Shown here piece after piece: positions 36,068 through 44,123 of a stretch of DNA of 64,000 nucleotides. The translations under genes and the position numbers were made by a program. A model generated the notes under the pieces. The model was not told the origin of the DNA, searched no databases, and saw only the letters and a program-made list of their open reading frames with translations. The DNA comes from Deltaproteobacteria bacterium (lineage in GTDB: Bacteria > Desulfobacterota > Desulfobulbia > Desulfobulbales > SURF-16). The stretch is from the NCBI GenBank assembly GCA_016219175.1, contig JACRCD010000020.1, forward strand, positions 51,097-115,096, in the 5' to 3' direction. Position 1 is the stretch's first letter; every line of letters begins with the position of its first letter.

Positions 36068-36181
36068 TTATTTGGTTTCTTTCGGTGTCTCCTTTCCCGT
36101 CTTGCCCGGAACAGGCGTTTTGACCTCTTTCTGCTTTTGCGGAACACATCCACACCCGCAAGGGGTTTTTTGCTCTGCCAT
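36068..36181 (-). CDS. 37-residue Cys-rich peptide (metallothionein-like CGCGC motif)
   Basis: A very small gene with an excellent ribosome-binding site (GGAGGTGA, five bases before ATG 36181). The product begins MAEQKTPCGCGCVPQKQK and continues as a Lys/Thr/Pro-rich tail to KETPKETK. Three Cys in CGCGC could bind a soft metal or serve as a small chaperone or donor. It lies 63 bases after an arsR-family gene, behind a copy of the same operator found upstream of arsR, and is followed by a strong terminator. Family unknown to me. Confidence 0.78.
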   Translation of the reverse strand: MAEQKTPCGCGCVPQKQKEVKTPVPGKTGKETPKETK

Positions 36182-36201
36182 TTGTATCACCTCCTTTTTT
36201 T

Positions 36202-36227
36202 ATTAAGTGTTTGCGCAATGACTAAAC
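36202..36227 (-). promoter_or_regulatory. ArsR-type operator upstream of the Cys-rich peptide
   Basis: Reads ATTAAGTG...ACTAAAC on the plus strand and matches the arsR promoter operator (36668-36693) at 20 of 26 positions, including the central TTGCG. It lies about 20 bases upstream of the peptide start, inside its likely promoter. Confidence 0.65.
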
Positions 36228-36244
36228 TAAATTGACAAAAAAAA

Positions 36245-36655
36245 TTACTCTTTTGCTTCTAGTTCGCTGACCCTTCCCCGCACTATGTCGAGTTCTTTTT
36301 GCAACTCCGTTTCATATTTTTTCAGGGCCTCCACGCTGGCCCTGCTCAGCTCCTTTTCTTTAAACTTACCCGTGCCTTGGCACCCGCAGGTACAAACTTC
36401 ATTCAATATTTCCCGGCAGCCCTCCATGGCTTCTTCATTTATCGAATACGGAATCCAATACCCCTGCCTTTCACTTCGTACTAGCCCTGCCTGTTTTAAT
36501 ATCTTAAGATGTTGTGAAACTGCGGGGAGGGTTATGCCCAGTCTGGTTGAGATTTCTTTCACCCCTAACGCGCCGTTCTCCTTAAGGAGTTCAATGATTT
36601 TCACTCGCGTTTCCACACTGAGAACTTTAAATATTTCGGCTGGCTCGATAATCAT
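36245..36655 (-). CDS. ArsR-family metalloregulator
   Basis: A 136-residue repressor-type protein. The winged helix runs from IFKVLSVETRVKIIELLKENGALGVKEISTRLGI through the recognition helix TLPAVSQHLKILKQAGLV to GYWIPYSI. A Cys-rich segment EVCTCGCQGTG follows at about 93-103, then a coiled coil (KKYETELQKELDIVRGRVSELEAKE). The CTCGC cluster is the likely metal-binding site; it lies outside the usual alpha-3 position, as in variant ArsR proteins. Its own promoter overlaps its operator, indicating autoregulation. Confidence 0.88.
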   Translation of the reverse strand: MIIEPAEIFKVLSVETRVKIIELLKENGALGVKEISTRLGITLPAVSQHLKILKQAGLVRSERQGYWIPYSINEEAMEGCREILNEVCTCGCQGTGKFKEKELSRASVEALKKYETELQKELDIVRGRVSELEAKE

Positions 36656-36667
36656 AGGATAAACCTG

Positions 36668-36693
36668 TTAAGTAGTTGCGTAATGGCTTAACT
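36668..36693 (-). promoter_or_regulatory. ArsR operator at its own promoter
   Basis: Imperfect palindrome GTTAAG-N14-CTTAAC located immediately after and touching the -10 box of the arsR promoter, so binding would block transcription start. A second copy is at 36202-36227. Confidence 0.75.
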
Positions 36694-36720
36694 ATAGAGG
36701 TTGAAATGGATCTTGTCAAC
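36692..36720 (-). promoter_or_regulatory. Sigma-70 promoter of arsR-family gene
   Basis: On the minus strand TTGACA (36720-36715), a 17-base spacer and TATAGT (36697-36692): a consensus -35 with a near-consensus -10. The operator starts at the -10 box. Confidence 0.85.
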
Positions 36721-37045
36721 TTTTTTTTTGGCGGCATGCCAACGCTCCGGCTTCAACGACCGGAACCGTTATGACCTGCCGCCGTATCATTTGTTGCTAA
36801 CCAGCATGGCTGGACCAGGCTGGCCAGACACAACGAACCATGAAAGTCCGGCGCTCCGGCCTGGGCAGTTTCGAGCACCGTCGACTTTCATATAAAGGGT
36901 CACAGTGGCGCTGGTGATGCGGGTATGGATACTGGATAAGTTTATGAACCCTCGGCATGCTGCTCTCTATAAAACAAAATTCAAGCCAGCCGCGGCCAAC
37001 GACGACAGCAAAGCATCATAACCGGATACGACAAGGAGAAACGTC
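36721..37045. other. Gene-free spacer with an inverted repeat
   Basis: No coding sequence is supported. ATGAAAGTC at 36840-36848 and GACTTTCAT near 36884-36892 are inverted repeats around a GC-rich centre, and GGCGGCATGCC occurs at 36731. The 3' end provides AAGGAG for the flavoprotein at 37046. Confidence 0.5.
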
Positions 37046-38530
37046 ATGGCAGACTATGATTATGACATCGGCATCATCGGTGGTGGCGCGGCGGGTCTTA
37101 CCGTCGCTTCCGGGGCGGCTCAGCTTGGCGCCAAGGCCTTGCTGGTCGAAAAAGAGGAGGCGCTGGGCGGCGATTGCCTGCACTACGGCTGCGTGCCAAG
37201 TAAGACTTTGATCAAGACGGCCCATGTCTATCATCTTATGAAAAACGGACCGGTGTTCGGGCTGCCCGCCATTACCCCGCCGCCGGTGGATTTCAGAGAG
37301 GTCTCGGCCCGCATCAAAAAAGTGATCGGCGTCATCCAGAGGCATGACTCGGTGGAGCGTTTTTGCCGGCTGGGGGTCAAGGTCGAATTCGGCTCCCCCC
37401 GGTTCACGGACGAGCACGCCCTTACTCTGGGAGGCAAAACGATCTCGGCCCGCACCTGGGTGGTCGCCACCGGCTCCTCCGCGTTGGTGCCGCCGATACC
37501 AGGGCTCGACAAAACCCCCTTTCTGACCAACCGCGATATCTTTTACCTGGATACACTGCCCAGCTCAATGATCATCCTGGGCGCCGGACCGATTGCCATT
37601 GAAATGGCCCAGGCCTTTGGCCGGCTCGGCACCAAGGTGACGGTAGTCCAGCGCAGCGGGCAGATCCTCGGCAAGGAAGACAAGGATATGGCGGCGATTG
37701 TCCAACAGTCGCTTACAGACGAAGGCATTACCTTTCAGATGAACACTGCGGTTGTCAGTACCCGCGATCTTGGCCGCGAACGGGAGGTGCTGCTTAAACT
37801 TGCGAGCGGAGAAACGTTAGCACTCAGGGCAGAGGCGATCCTCGTGGCCCTGGGCCGCACCCCCAATGTGGCAGGGCTCGATCTCGAAGAAATCGATATT
37901 CCTTTCGATCAGAAGGGGATCAAGGTGAACAGCTATCTCAGGACCAGCCACAACCATATCTACGCCGCCGGCGATGTCATTGGCGGCTATCAGTTCACCC
38001 ATGTGGCGGGGTATGAGGGGGGAGTGGTTTTGAGCAACGCCATATTTCACCTTCCCAAAAAAACCAACTACACCCATGTGCCCTGGTGCACCTATTCCCA
38101 TCCTGAATTGGCCAGTATCGGCATGAATGAGAAGAGCGCCAAGGCCGCCGGCATTGAATACTCGGTGTGGAGCGAAGAGTTTAAGGATAACGACCGGGGC
38201 TTGGCCGAGGGAGAAGCTGCCGGCCGCATAAAACTGCTCTTGGACCGCAAGGAAAAACCCATTGGGGTGCAGATCCTTGGCCCCCATGCCGGTGATCTGT
38301 TAAGCGAATGGGTGGCTATCATGAATGGCGGGGTGGGGCTCACGAAAATCGCTTCAGCCATCCATCCCTATCCAACGCTGGGTGAGATCAACAAAAAAGT
38401 GGTTGGGTCGGTTTTTTCCAAGAAGATATTTTCCGACACCGTTCGCAAGGGGCTTAAGTTCTTTTTCAGCTTTAAAGGCAGGGCGTGTACCTGTGGGCGG
38501 GACACAGCCTGCGAGGAGGAGAAAAAATGA
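37046..38530 (+). CDS. MerA/dihydrolipoamide-dehydrogenase-like flavoprotein with Cys-containing tail
   Basis: A 494-residue class I pyridine nucleotide-disulfide oxidoreductase: FAD motif GIIGGGAAGLTVASGAAQLG, redox pair C44/C49 in GGDCLHYGCVPSKT, NAD(P) motif ILGAGPIAIEMAQAFGRLG near 180, and the C-terminal interface His in IHPYPTLGEINKK. There is no N-terminal HMA domain and no vicinal CC at the end, so it is not a standard mercuric reductase. The tail ACTCGRDTACEEEKK adds three Cys, echoing the CTCGC of the nearby ArsR protein. Substrate unknown; disulfide or metal reduction are options. Confidence 0.82.
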   Translation: MADYDYDIGIIGGGAAGLTVASGAAQLGAKALLVEKEEALGGDCLHYGCVPSKTLIKTAHVYHLMKNGPVFGLPAITPPPVDFREVSARIKKVIGVIQRHDSVERFCRLGVKVEFGSPRFTDEHALTLGGKTISARTWVVATGSSALVPPIPGLDKTPFLTNRDIFYLDTLPSSMIILGAGPIAIEMAQAFGRLGTKVTVVQRSGQILGKEDKDMAAIVQQSLTDEGITFQMNTAVVSTRDLGREREVLLKLASGETLALRAEAILVALGRTPNVAGLDLEEIDIPFDQKGIKVNSYLRTSHNHIYAAGDVIGGYQFTHVAGYEGGVVLSNAIFHLPKKTNYTHVPWCTYSHPELASIGMNEKSAKAAGIEYSVWSEEFKDNDRGLAEGEAAGRIKLLLDRKEKPIGVQILGPHAGDLLSEWVAIMNGGVGLTKIASAIHPYPTLGEINKKVVGSVFSKKIFSDTVRKGLKFFFSFKGRACTCGRDTACEEEKK

Positions 38531-38783
38531 CGGAAGGGTTATGTTCCCGCGACACGTGCAAAAAAAAACACGGGATGGCTGAACAGGCCTAGCAGCCCGC
38601 GATTCCCTCAGGGTAAGTATTGGGTAGCTGTCCAAGGAAGCCACATGTTTACAAGGGTTCTCACGATTGTTTTGTGCTCTGGTGTTACGTTTATCCTTTA
38701 CAATTACTATAACCTCTGAAGTATACTTGAGGGGCAATGGCTAGTTTGGAAAAAAATCAAGAAGGGCGAAGGGGCAAGATTAA

Positions 38784-38921
38784 ATGATAGAATACGATGA
38801 TGAAGTGTTGGAGCTCAGCTTGCCAAAGAACCTGGCCAACCCTTTTGAGTCAGCGTCCAGGACAGAGAAGTCCATGATTGATTGGACTCCTGACTTTGCG
38901 CGGGCGACGAGTTGCTCGTAG
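38784..38921 (+). CDS. Possible 45-residue small protein
   Basis: ATG 38784 to TAG 38919 encodes MIEYDDEVLELSLPKNLANP followed by FESASRTEKSMIDWTPDFAR and a short end. The acidic, proline-broken composition looks protein-like, but the ribosome-binding site is only GGGGCA. It overlaps the next frame by 10 bases. Alternatively its second half (MIDWTPDFAR) is the true N-terminus of the hydroxylase at 38912, joined by a single-base frameshift. The rest of the spacer 38531-38911 shows nothing I can name. Confidence 0.3.
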   Translation: MIEYDDEVLELSLPKNLANPFESASRTEKSMIDWTPDFARATSCS

Positions 38922-39712
38922 CTAACGAAGTTGCCGTCAGGCTCAGCTTCTTTTTGGGAATTTTTTTTGCCGTGGCAAGCTGGGAAGCGCTTGCCCCGCG
39001 CCGCTCCCTGACCCAGCGCAAGGGTACCCGCTGGCTGAATAATCTCGGTCTCACCTTATTAAATGCGCTGCTGCTGCGTCTGGCCTTTCCGGCCGCCGCC
39101 GTCGGGGTAGCTCTTTATGGCGCGGCAAAAGAGTGGGGTTTGCTCCAGGCCATCCCCGCCCCAGTCTGGGCCGGAGGACTTCTGGCGATTGTCGTCCTTG
39201 ATCTGGCGATCTACGCCCAGCACCTGCTTTTCCACAAGGTCCCTCTCCTCTGGCGGCTGCACCGCATGCACCACACTGATCTCGATATCGATGTCACCAC
39301 CGGGGCAAGGTTCCATCCCCTGGAAATTCTCCTATCCATGGGAATCAAGATGGGGATCATCATCACCCTCGGCGCCCCGGCCTGGTCGGTCATCGTCTTT
39401 GAGGTCCTCCTGAACGCCACCTCCATGTTCAACCACGGCAATGTCCTCCTGAAGCGCGGAACCGACAGGGCGTTGCGATTTTTGGTCGTCACTCCCGACA
39501 TGCATCGCGTCCATCACTCGGTAATCATCAGGGAAACGGACAGCAACTTCGGGTTCAACTTTCCCTGGTGGGACCGCCTGTTCGGCACCTATCGCGCCGA
39601 GCCCGCGGCAGGGCATGACGCCATGACCATAGGGCTGGCCAATTACCGGGATCCGAAATGGCTCAAGTTACCCTGGATGCTCGTGGTCCCGTTTGCCCGG
39701 CGCGAGCGTTGA
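38912..39712 (+). CDS. Sterol desaturase/fatty acid hydroxylase family membrane protein
   Basis: A protein of about 266 residues with four hydrophobic segments and the di-iron histidine boxes HLLFH, HRMHHTD and HRVHHS, plus the family ending NFGFNFPWWDRLFGTYR. These enzymes use iron and oxygen to hydroxylate or desaturate lipids, notable in an otherwise anaerobic gene set. The frame opens with TTG 38912 directly after a stop at 38891 and has no good ribosome-binding site, so the true start is uncertain (see the overlapping small frame upstream). Native substrate unknown. Confidence 0.85.
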   Translation: MLVANEVAVRLSFFLGIFFAVASWEALAPRRSLTQRKGTRWLNNLGLTLLNALLLRLAFPAAAVGVALYGAAKEWGLLQAIPAPVWAGGLLAIVVLDLAIYAQHLLFHKVPLLWRLHRMHHTDLDIDVTTGARFHPLEILLSMGIKMGIIITLGAPAWSVIVFEVLLNATSMFNHGNVLLKRGTDRALRFLVVTPDMHRVHHSVIIRETDSNFGFNFPWWDRLFGTYRAEPAAGHDAMTIGLANYRDPKWLKLPWMLVVPFARRER

Positions 39713-39771
39713 TAACCTCCCCAAGGCCTCACGGTCAAGCGCGGGGAAGGTTTGCGGCAGTGCGACCCCTT

Positions 39772-40332
39772 TCAGGCCAGAAGGTGCTCGACAAGGATCT
39801 TCAGGCCGATGGCGATGAGCAGCAGGCCGCCCACCACCTCAACCCGTTTGCCCCAGATCATGCCGATTCTGCCGCCCATCAGCATGCCGGCCACGGTCAG
39901 GGTTGAGGCCGTGAGCGCGATAACCAGGGCCGGAGTCCAGATGCTGACGCCGATAAGGGCCAGGGAGAGGCCGACGGCCAGGGCGTCGATGCTGGTGGCA
40001 ATGGAAAGCATGACCATGGTGGCGCCCCGGGTCGGGTCGGTTTTCTCTTTGTCGTTCCCGTCGCCAAAGGCCTCATGGATCATTTTACCGCCGACAAAGG
40101 AGAGAAGTCCGAAGGCCAGCCAGTGGTCATAGTCACAGATCAGGCTCTGCAGGCTGAGACCGGCCAGCCAGCCGAGAATCGGCATGAGCCCCTGGAAAAG
40201 GCCGAAGTGAAAGCCGAGACGGAAGAGCTGCCGTTTGCTGACCGGATGCAGGGTGACACCGGCGGCCAGGGCTACGGCAAAGGCATCCATGGCCAGGGCC
40301 AGGGCCAGAAAAAGCAGGGTAAGGGTTTCCAT
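39772..40332 (-). CDS. mntP: Putative manganese efflux pump MntP
   Basis: A 186-residue, six-TM inner-membrane protein formed by two DUF204 halves. Each half has the diagnostic acidic helix: ALALAMDAFAVALAAGV near residue 9 and SIATSIDALAVGLSLAL near residue 110. These Asp residues bind the cation in MntP. It exports manganese and protects against its excess. I see no Mn riboswitch in the 145 bases upstream. It stands alone between unrelated genes. Confidence 0.93.
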   Translation of the reverse strand: METLTLLFLALALAMDAFAVALAAGVTLHPVSKRQLFRLGFHFGLFQGLMPILGWLAGLSLQSLICDYDHWLAFGLLSFVGGKMIHEAFGDGNDKEKTDPTRGATMVMLSIATSIDALAVGLSLALIGVSIWTPALVIALTASTLTVAGMLMGGRIGMIWGKRVEVVGGLLLIAIGLKILVEHLLA

Positions 40333-40477
40333 AATTTTTCGCTTACGTATTGACCTGAATGAACTTCATGGCTAGAATTAAAAGATAGAGCTATTGGTCG
40401 TTATGCAACAGGCCTTATAAAATAAAAGAAGAGCGATGGTCAAGCGGCAAGTTCATCTAACCCGGTAAGGCTCCCTC

Positions 40478-40867
40478 ATGAAGGCGAACAATGCCACGCA
40501 GCCCGTAAGCACGGGCGGGATAAGCAGGACAACGCGGTATGAGCGCAGCAGACAGGTTGACGTTGCCCGTGAGGTGCGGCAAGAGCAGGGGGCGCAGACG
40601 GAAGTTCTCAGAAAAACCACCATTGAAAAGACCATCGAAACCACCAGGACCAGGCGGGAGCTTGAGTCCAGGATCAGGGAACTCAATAAAAAGCTGGATG
40701 AACAGGGCGGCAGCCAAGCCCGGTTCCAGCTGTCGGACAATGACGAATCCGCCGTGCAATACGTTGACCAGTCTGGCCGCTCATTTGATCTGCAGAAAAA
40801 TGTTGAGGAATTTCTCGATACCGCCCCGGACGCCCAGAGCGGATTAGTGCTGAATACGGTTACCTGA
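40478..40867 (+). CDS. Hypothetical coiled-coil protein
   Basis: A 129-residue soluble protein. The middle (about 45-80) is a charged helix (RKTTIEKTIETTRTRRELESRIRELNKKLDE) likely to form a coiled coil, followed by a compact strand region (ARFQLSDNDESAVQYVDQSGRSF). The LNKKL...ARFQLS...VQYVDQ pattern faintly resembles FlaG, but the conserved end of that family is missing. AAGG precedes the ATG. No flagellar genes are nearby. Function unknown. Confidence 0.6.
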   Translation: MKANNATQPVSTGGISRTTRYERSRQVDVAREVRQEQGAQTEVLRKTTIEKTIETTRTRRELESRIRELNKKLDEQGGSQARFQLSDNDESAVQYVDQSGRSFDLQKNVEEFLDTAPDAQSGLVLNTVT

Positions 40868-41077
40868 TCTGTTTCCGGCCTTTCTTTCTCCTGCGCTGGA
40901 AACTCCTCCCTTTCCTTCCTTGCCCGCGAACAAAAAACATTTCCGGCACGCATTATCTCCATATAACTTCATTACTTGCTTGCCTTGGCCGAGGTGATTG
41001 TGTTAGAATTCCGCCTAACATATTGTAGCTTTGTGGAGATGCTCAGCCGGGGAAGCCCAATCAGCGGGAGATGTGCC

Positions 41078-41464
41078 ATGCAATTTGTTGTAACCAGGTT
41101 CCGGGCCGGCGCTGTTCTGGCCGGAGTGCTCTTTTTTTCAGGTTCCTTTGCCATTGCGGGGGGGCTGCACCAGGACGGCATCCGGAAGGTGACCGGCCGC
41201 TGGCAGTGTGAGAGCGCCGCCGGGTTAGCCGTGTTGAAGATCAGCGACGATGTTTTCGATTTCAACGGCGAACAGATCCCTTACACCCTGGTGCCGGGGG
41301 CTCTAAGGGTCCGAGGGCCATACGGGGCCGTGAACTATTATTATACCTTCCGGAAGGATGTGTTGCATATCGCCTTCCCGGACGGCGCCAGAATTTCCTG
41401 CACCAGAACAGCGGCGGATGAGGGGCAGGCCACCACTTTATCTACCCCGGCCGCCGCCAAGTAA
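41078..41464 (+). CDS. Small secreted hypothetical protein
   Basis: A 128-residue protein with signal peptide (MQFVVTRFRAGAVLAGVLFFSGSFAIAG). GGGAG lies before ATG 41078. The mature part GRWQCESAAGLAVLKISDDVFDFNGEQIPYTLVPGALRV looks like a small beta-barrel with one disulfide (WQCES, ISCTRT). Proteins of this shape occur as periplasmic or lipocalin-like factors, but I cannot name the family. The DUF504 gene follows after 16 bases in the same direction. Confidence 0.68.
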   Translation: MQFVVTRFRAGAVLAGVLFFSGSFAIAGGLHQDGIRKVTGRWQCESAAGLAVLKISDDVFDFNGEQIPYTLVPGALRVRGPYGAVNYYYTFRKDVLHIAFPDGARISCTRTAADEGQATTLSTPAAAK

Positions 41465-41480
41465 TTGTACGCTTCATCCC

Positions 41481-41729
41481 ATGATCCCCATACAGGACCT
41501 GCTCAACAGGATTATCTGGGATAAGGAATTCGGCCGGGGACAATTCGAGGTCGGCTATTACGACAGGGTTGAGGATAAAATCATCAAGGTCCCTTTCGAG
41601 GCGATTCAGCTTATTCCCGGCGACCATTTTGCATTCATCATCTCCGGTCCGGAGGCGGAGTCCTGCTCTATCCCGTTTCACCGGGTAAGGCAGGTCTACA
41701 AGGACGGGCAGCTGATCTGGGAGCGGTAG
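41481..41729 (+). CDS. MJ1316/DUF504-family RNA cyclic group end recognition domain protein
   Basis: An 82-residue protein matching the DUF504 domain over its whole length: IQDLLNRIIWDKEFGRGQFEVGYYDRVEDKIIKVPFEAIQL, then FHRVRQVYKDGQLIWER. The family is mostly archaeal or fused to RNA-processing enzymes, where it is proposed to bind RNA ends; stand-alone bacterial copies have no proven role. The start at 41481 follows the previous gene by 16 bases. A long inverted repeat lies downstream at 41784. Confidence 0.85.
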   Translation: MIPIQDLLNRIIWDKEFGRGQFEVGYYDRVEDKIIKVPFEAIQLIPGDHFAFIISGPEAESCSIPFHRVRQVYKDGQLIWER

Positions 41730-41783
41730 TTTTTCGTCGCATACCCTCACAGGGTGTCCGCGACATGCACATGTTGCAAATAA

Positions 41784-41901
41784 CCCCTTGCCTTTCAGGG
41801 TTTTTGCCATGGGGGAAAAACCGTCACATTCGCGCGGCGTGGACGAACGGGGAGGGGAAACGGAGACGCCCCTCATGGCAAAAACCCTGAAAAAGAAGGG
41901 G
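41784..41901. repeat. 118-bp element with about 32-bp inverted repeats
   Basis: The left arm 41784-41815 contains TTTCAGGGTTTTTGCCATG; the right arm 41869-41901 holds CATGGCAAAAACCCTGAAA, its exact reverse complement, and both ends are flanked by CCCC/GGGG. The 53-base centre is GC-rich. It looks like a MITE or a large attenuator-like hairpin; it lies between convergent genes, which also allows a bidirectional terminator. Confidence 0.7.
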
Positions 41902-41960
41902 TGGCGCTCAGCAAGGCGGCACGATGCATCCGTCCGCTGACCGCGCTCCCTCGGTTTTTT

Positions 41961-43217
41961 TTATCCGCCTCCGCCGGAAGCCGCCTGGCGGGTTGGCGGC
42001 GCGCTGCTGTTTGCTGCCGCTATTTTTCCGTAGGCCGCGGCGATGGTGGCGGTCAGCTTGTTGATGTCCGCCGGTTTCTCCAGATATGCAAAGGCGCCCA
42101 GCTCCATGCACAGCTGGCGATCCTCCTCCGTGCCCTGTCCGGTTAAGATAATGATTTCGATTTCCGGATGGTATTTCTTGCTTTGGCGCAGGACCTCAAT
42201 GCCGTCTATGCCGGGCATTTTCAGGTCCAGAATCATGACATCCTGCTTGGTTTCATTGATAAAATCCAGGGCCTGGCGGCCGTTATGCACGGCCTGCGAG
42301 GCAAAGTCGCGGCTTGTAAGCCTTTCGGACAGCGTTTGCGCAAATTCCTTTTCGTCATCCACCAGCAGCACCCTGGTCGGGAATTGAAACTGCTGTTTGC
42401 GGTAGATGGAAATTTTGTAATCCTTCCCTTTCACGACCTCGACTTTCTTGACCCCCCTTACGGTTGCGGCTATTTCAGTAAGTTCACTTTCCAGTTTGGC
42501 ATAATTGAGGACGCTTTTGTTCACGGTGAGGCGTATTGTGCCGTTTTCCGCAGTGACCTGCTGGTTGTGGCCCTTGTTAATGAGGGCAAGTTCAACCCGG
42601 GCGCAAATCGCCAGGTCGCGGATGGCCTGCAGGGAATCCCCGCCCTGCTGGATGCAGGTTTTGTGGAAATTATCCAGGATGATTTTCAGGTCGGGATCGC
42701 TGGTCCGGTTTGCGGCGGACCGGATGATAACATCATACAGGGAGGGGTCACCGGCCTCTTTCCGGTAAAGAAAATCAGACAATTCAAAGGCGCTGGCGTC
42801 ATTTTTGCGGATAAGCCATTTCGCTTCTTTTTCAGAGAGGCCGGAACCCCTGGCCCGCAACGTTCGTTGTTCTTCGCTGTCGGTAATAAGGACCTTCAGG
42901 ATGTGCCCCCTGATAGAGGGGATGAGCAGGGTGATAAAGCCATGATAGATGCACTGCTCTTTTTTGGCCAGACTGTCGGCCAGGGATGATTTGAGGCTGG
43001 CAATACACATTTCCTTTTCCAGGGTGAACTGGTTGAATACCGACATCTTCGCGTAAAGGGCCTGCTCCAGTTTATTTTGGTTCAGGCTGAACTTCGCGCC
43101 GGCTTGAGCAATAATATCCTTGTCGCTGACAATTCTAGCGCCTGTCAGGGTTGATAGCTGGCCCGCGATTTCTTCTCCGTTGGCAAACAAAGTGGAAAAC
43201 AAGGCAATTGCTGGCAT
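41961..43217 (-). CDS. Cytidylate-kinase-like domain fused to a response regulator receiver
   Basis: A 418-residue fusion. Residues 1-190 resemble the cytidylate-kinase-like family (ARIVSDKDIIAQAGAKFSL, ITLLIPSIRGHILKVLITDSEEQRTLRA, YDVIIRS), but the N-terminal GxxxxGKG P-loop is replaced by LFSTLFANGEEIAG, so nucleotide binding is doubtful. A BON-like segment (about 190-280) follows, then a receiver with VLLVDDEKEF, phosphoacceptor in VMILDLKMPG, LTGQG and YLEKPAD. ATG 43217 has AAAGGAG in front. A signalling role in which the kinase-like part senses or binds a partner is inferred. Confidence 0.83.
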   Translation of the reverse strand: MPAIALFSTLFANGEEIAGQLSTLTGARIVSDKDIIAQAGAKFSLNQNKLEQALYAKMSVFNQFTLEKEMCIASLKSSLADSLAKKEQCIYHGFITLLIPSIRGHILKVLITDSEEQRTLRARGSGLSEKEAKWLIRKNDASAFELSDFLYRKEAGDPSLYDVIIRSAANRTSDPDLKIILDNFHKTCIQQGGDSLQAIRDLAICARVELALINKGHNQQVTAENGTIRLTVNKSVLNYAKLESELTEIAATVRGVKKVEVVKGKDYKISIYRKQQFQFPTRVLLVDDEKEFAQTLSERLTSRDFASQAVHNGRQALDFINETKQDVMILDLKMPGIDGIEVLRQSKKYHPEIEIIILTGQGTEEDRQLCMELGAFAYLEKPADINKLTATIAAAYGKIAAANSSAPPTRQAASGGGG

Positions 43218-43711
43218 GGCGCGGCTCCTTTGTCCGGATTGGGATTCAGTAAATGCTTGCTCGGCAAGCCCTGTACGGTACTTCTGCAAACAGCGTGCCT
43301 GGGGCAGTGTTTTTGTGTTGTTTAATGATTACAGTAGGTTAATGGGTGCGGGCTGGAAAGGGGTGCTGGCGGCTGTGAATCGTTGTGAAACAAAAAGGAA
43401 CGACAGCCGGGGCCGCTCCTTGGGCTCCCCCAAGGAGCTGTTTCGGGCAACGGCAACATTCCGGCGCGGTAGGAGGCAGGGGGGTATGGGGGAATTCGTT
43501 CAGATGTGGCGGGGTGTTGCCCGGTTAAAAGGGATCCTCTTGCCGGCCGGGAAACTTCGCCGGCCAGGAGGGCGCCTGGCGGGAAGCGTGCTTGAGGACG
43601 GAGTGTTTCAGATTTTTGTGTTTCTTTTTGTTTCTGTATGAAACATTTTTTCGGATGGGCCGAGGGTGGCGGGGCCATCATGCCGCTGCATACCGCCGCC
43701 CGTTATGATAA
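43218..43711. other. Spacer without a supported gene
   Basis: About 490 bases. The only notable structure is a perfect hairpin CTCCTTGGG / CCCAAGGAG near 43416-43438. Open frames here lack ribosome-binding sites and family features. The left end carries the promoter region of the leftward fusion gene. Confidence 0.5.
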
Positions 43712-44011
43712 TCAACCGGACAGCCGTTTCTTGAGGTCGGCAAACGGGGAGTGGGTCGCTATCGGTCTTTTATCGGCGCCCGAATCTTGCGTGTTCTGCC
43801 AATCGGACTCCAGGGAGCGTGAGTGCTCGTTGTCGTGGCAATAGAGGCACAACAACTCCCAGTTGCTGCCATCGGGAGGATTGTTTTTGTAATTATGATC
43901 TTTATGATGGACCGTCAGCTCGCGCAGTTTTTTGCCTGAAAATTCGCGGCCGCATTTGGCGCACACCCACGGGAAAAGCTTCAGCGCCTGACTACGGTAT
44001 TCTTCGTTCAT
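43712..44011 (-). CDS. yajD: YajD-like HNH nuclease family protein
   Basis: A 99-residue protein with one HNH domain: zinc Cys pair CAKCG, then LTVHHKDHNYKNNPPDGSNWELLCLYCHDNEHSR containing the HH-N-H triad and the second Cys pair. This matches E. coli YajD, whose cellular role is unsettled. No phage or mobile genes lie nearby, so it is not evidently a homing nuclease. The C-terminus (SPFADLKKRLSG) is a short conserved tail. Confidence 0.88.
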   Translation of the reverse strand: MNEEYRSQALKLFPWVCAKCGREFSGKKLRELTVHHKDHNYKNNPPDGSNWELLCLYCHDNEHSRSLESDWQNTQDSGADKRPIATHSPFADLKKRLSG

Positions 44012-44123
44012 TTTTTTTGTCCTCGCGGAAACAACGGCAAAGAAGGCGGAAATATTTTTTTTGCCGATTGGCGGGTTATCTATATTCCCTATTGCCGATA
44101 CTTAAAAAAACACGGCTGCCCCG

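Noticed and set aside
37046..38530. Mercuric reductase merA
   Set aside because: Lacks the C-terminal vicinal Cys pair and the HMA domain and has no mer neighbours.
40478..40867. Flagellar protein FlaG
   Set aside because: Only a short middle segment is similar; the conserved C-terminal part is absent and there are no flagellar neighbours.
43120..43641. 173-codon open frame on the plus strand
   Set aside because: Starts inside the opposite-strand fusion gene, no ribosome-binding site, basic random-looking translation.
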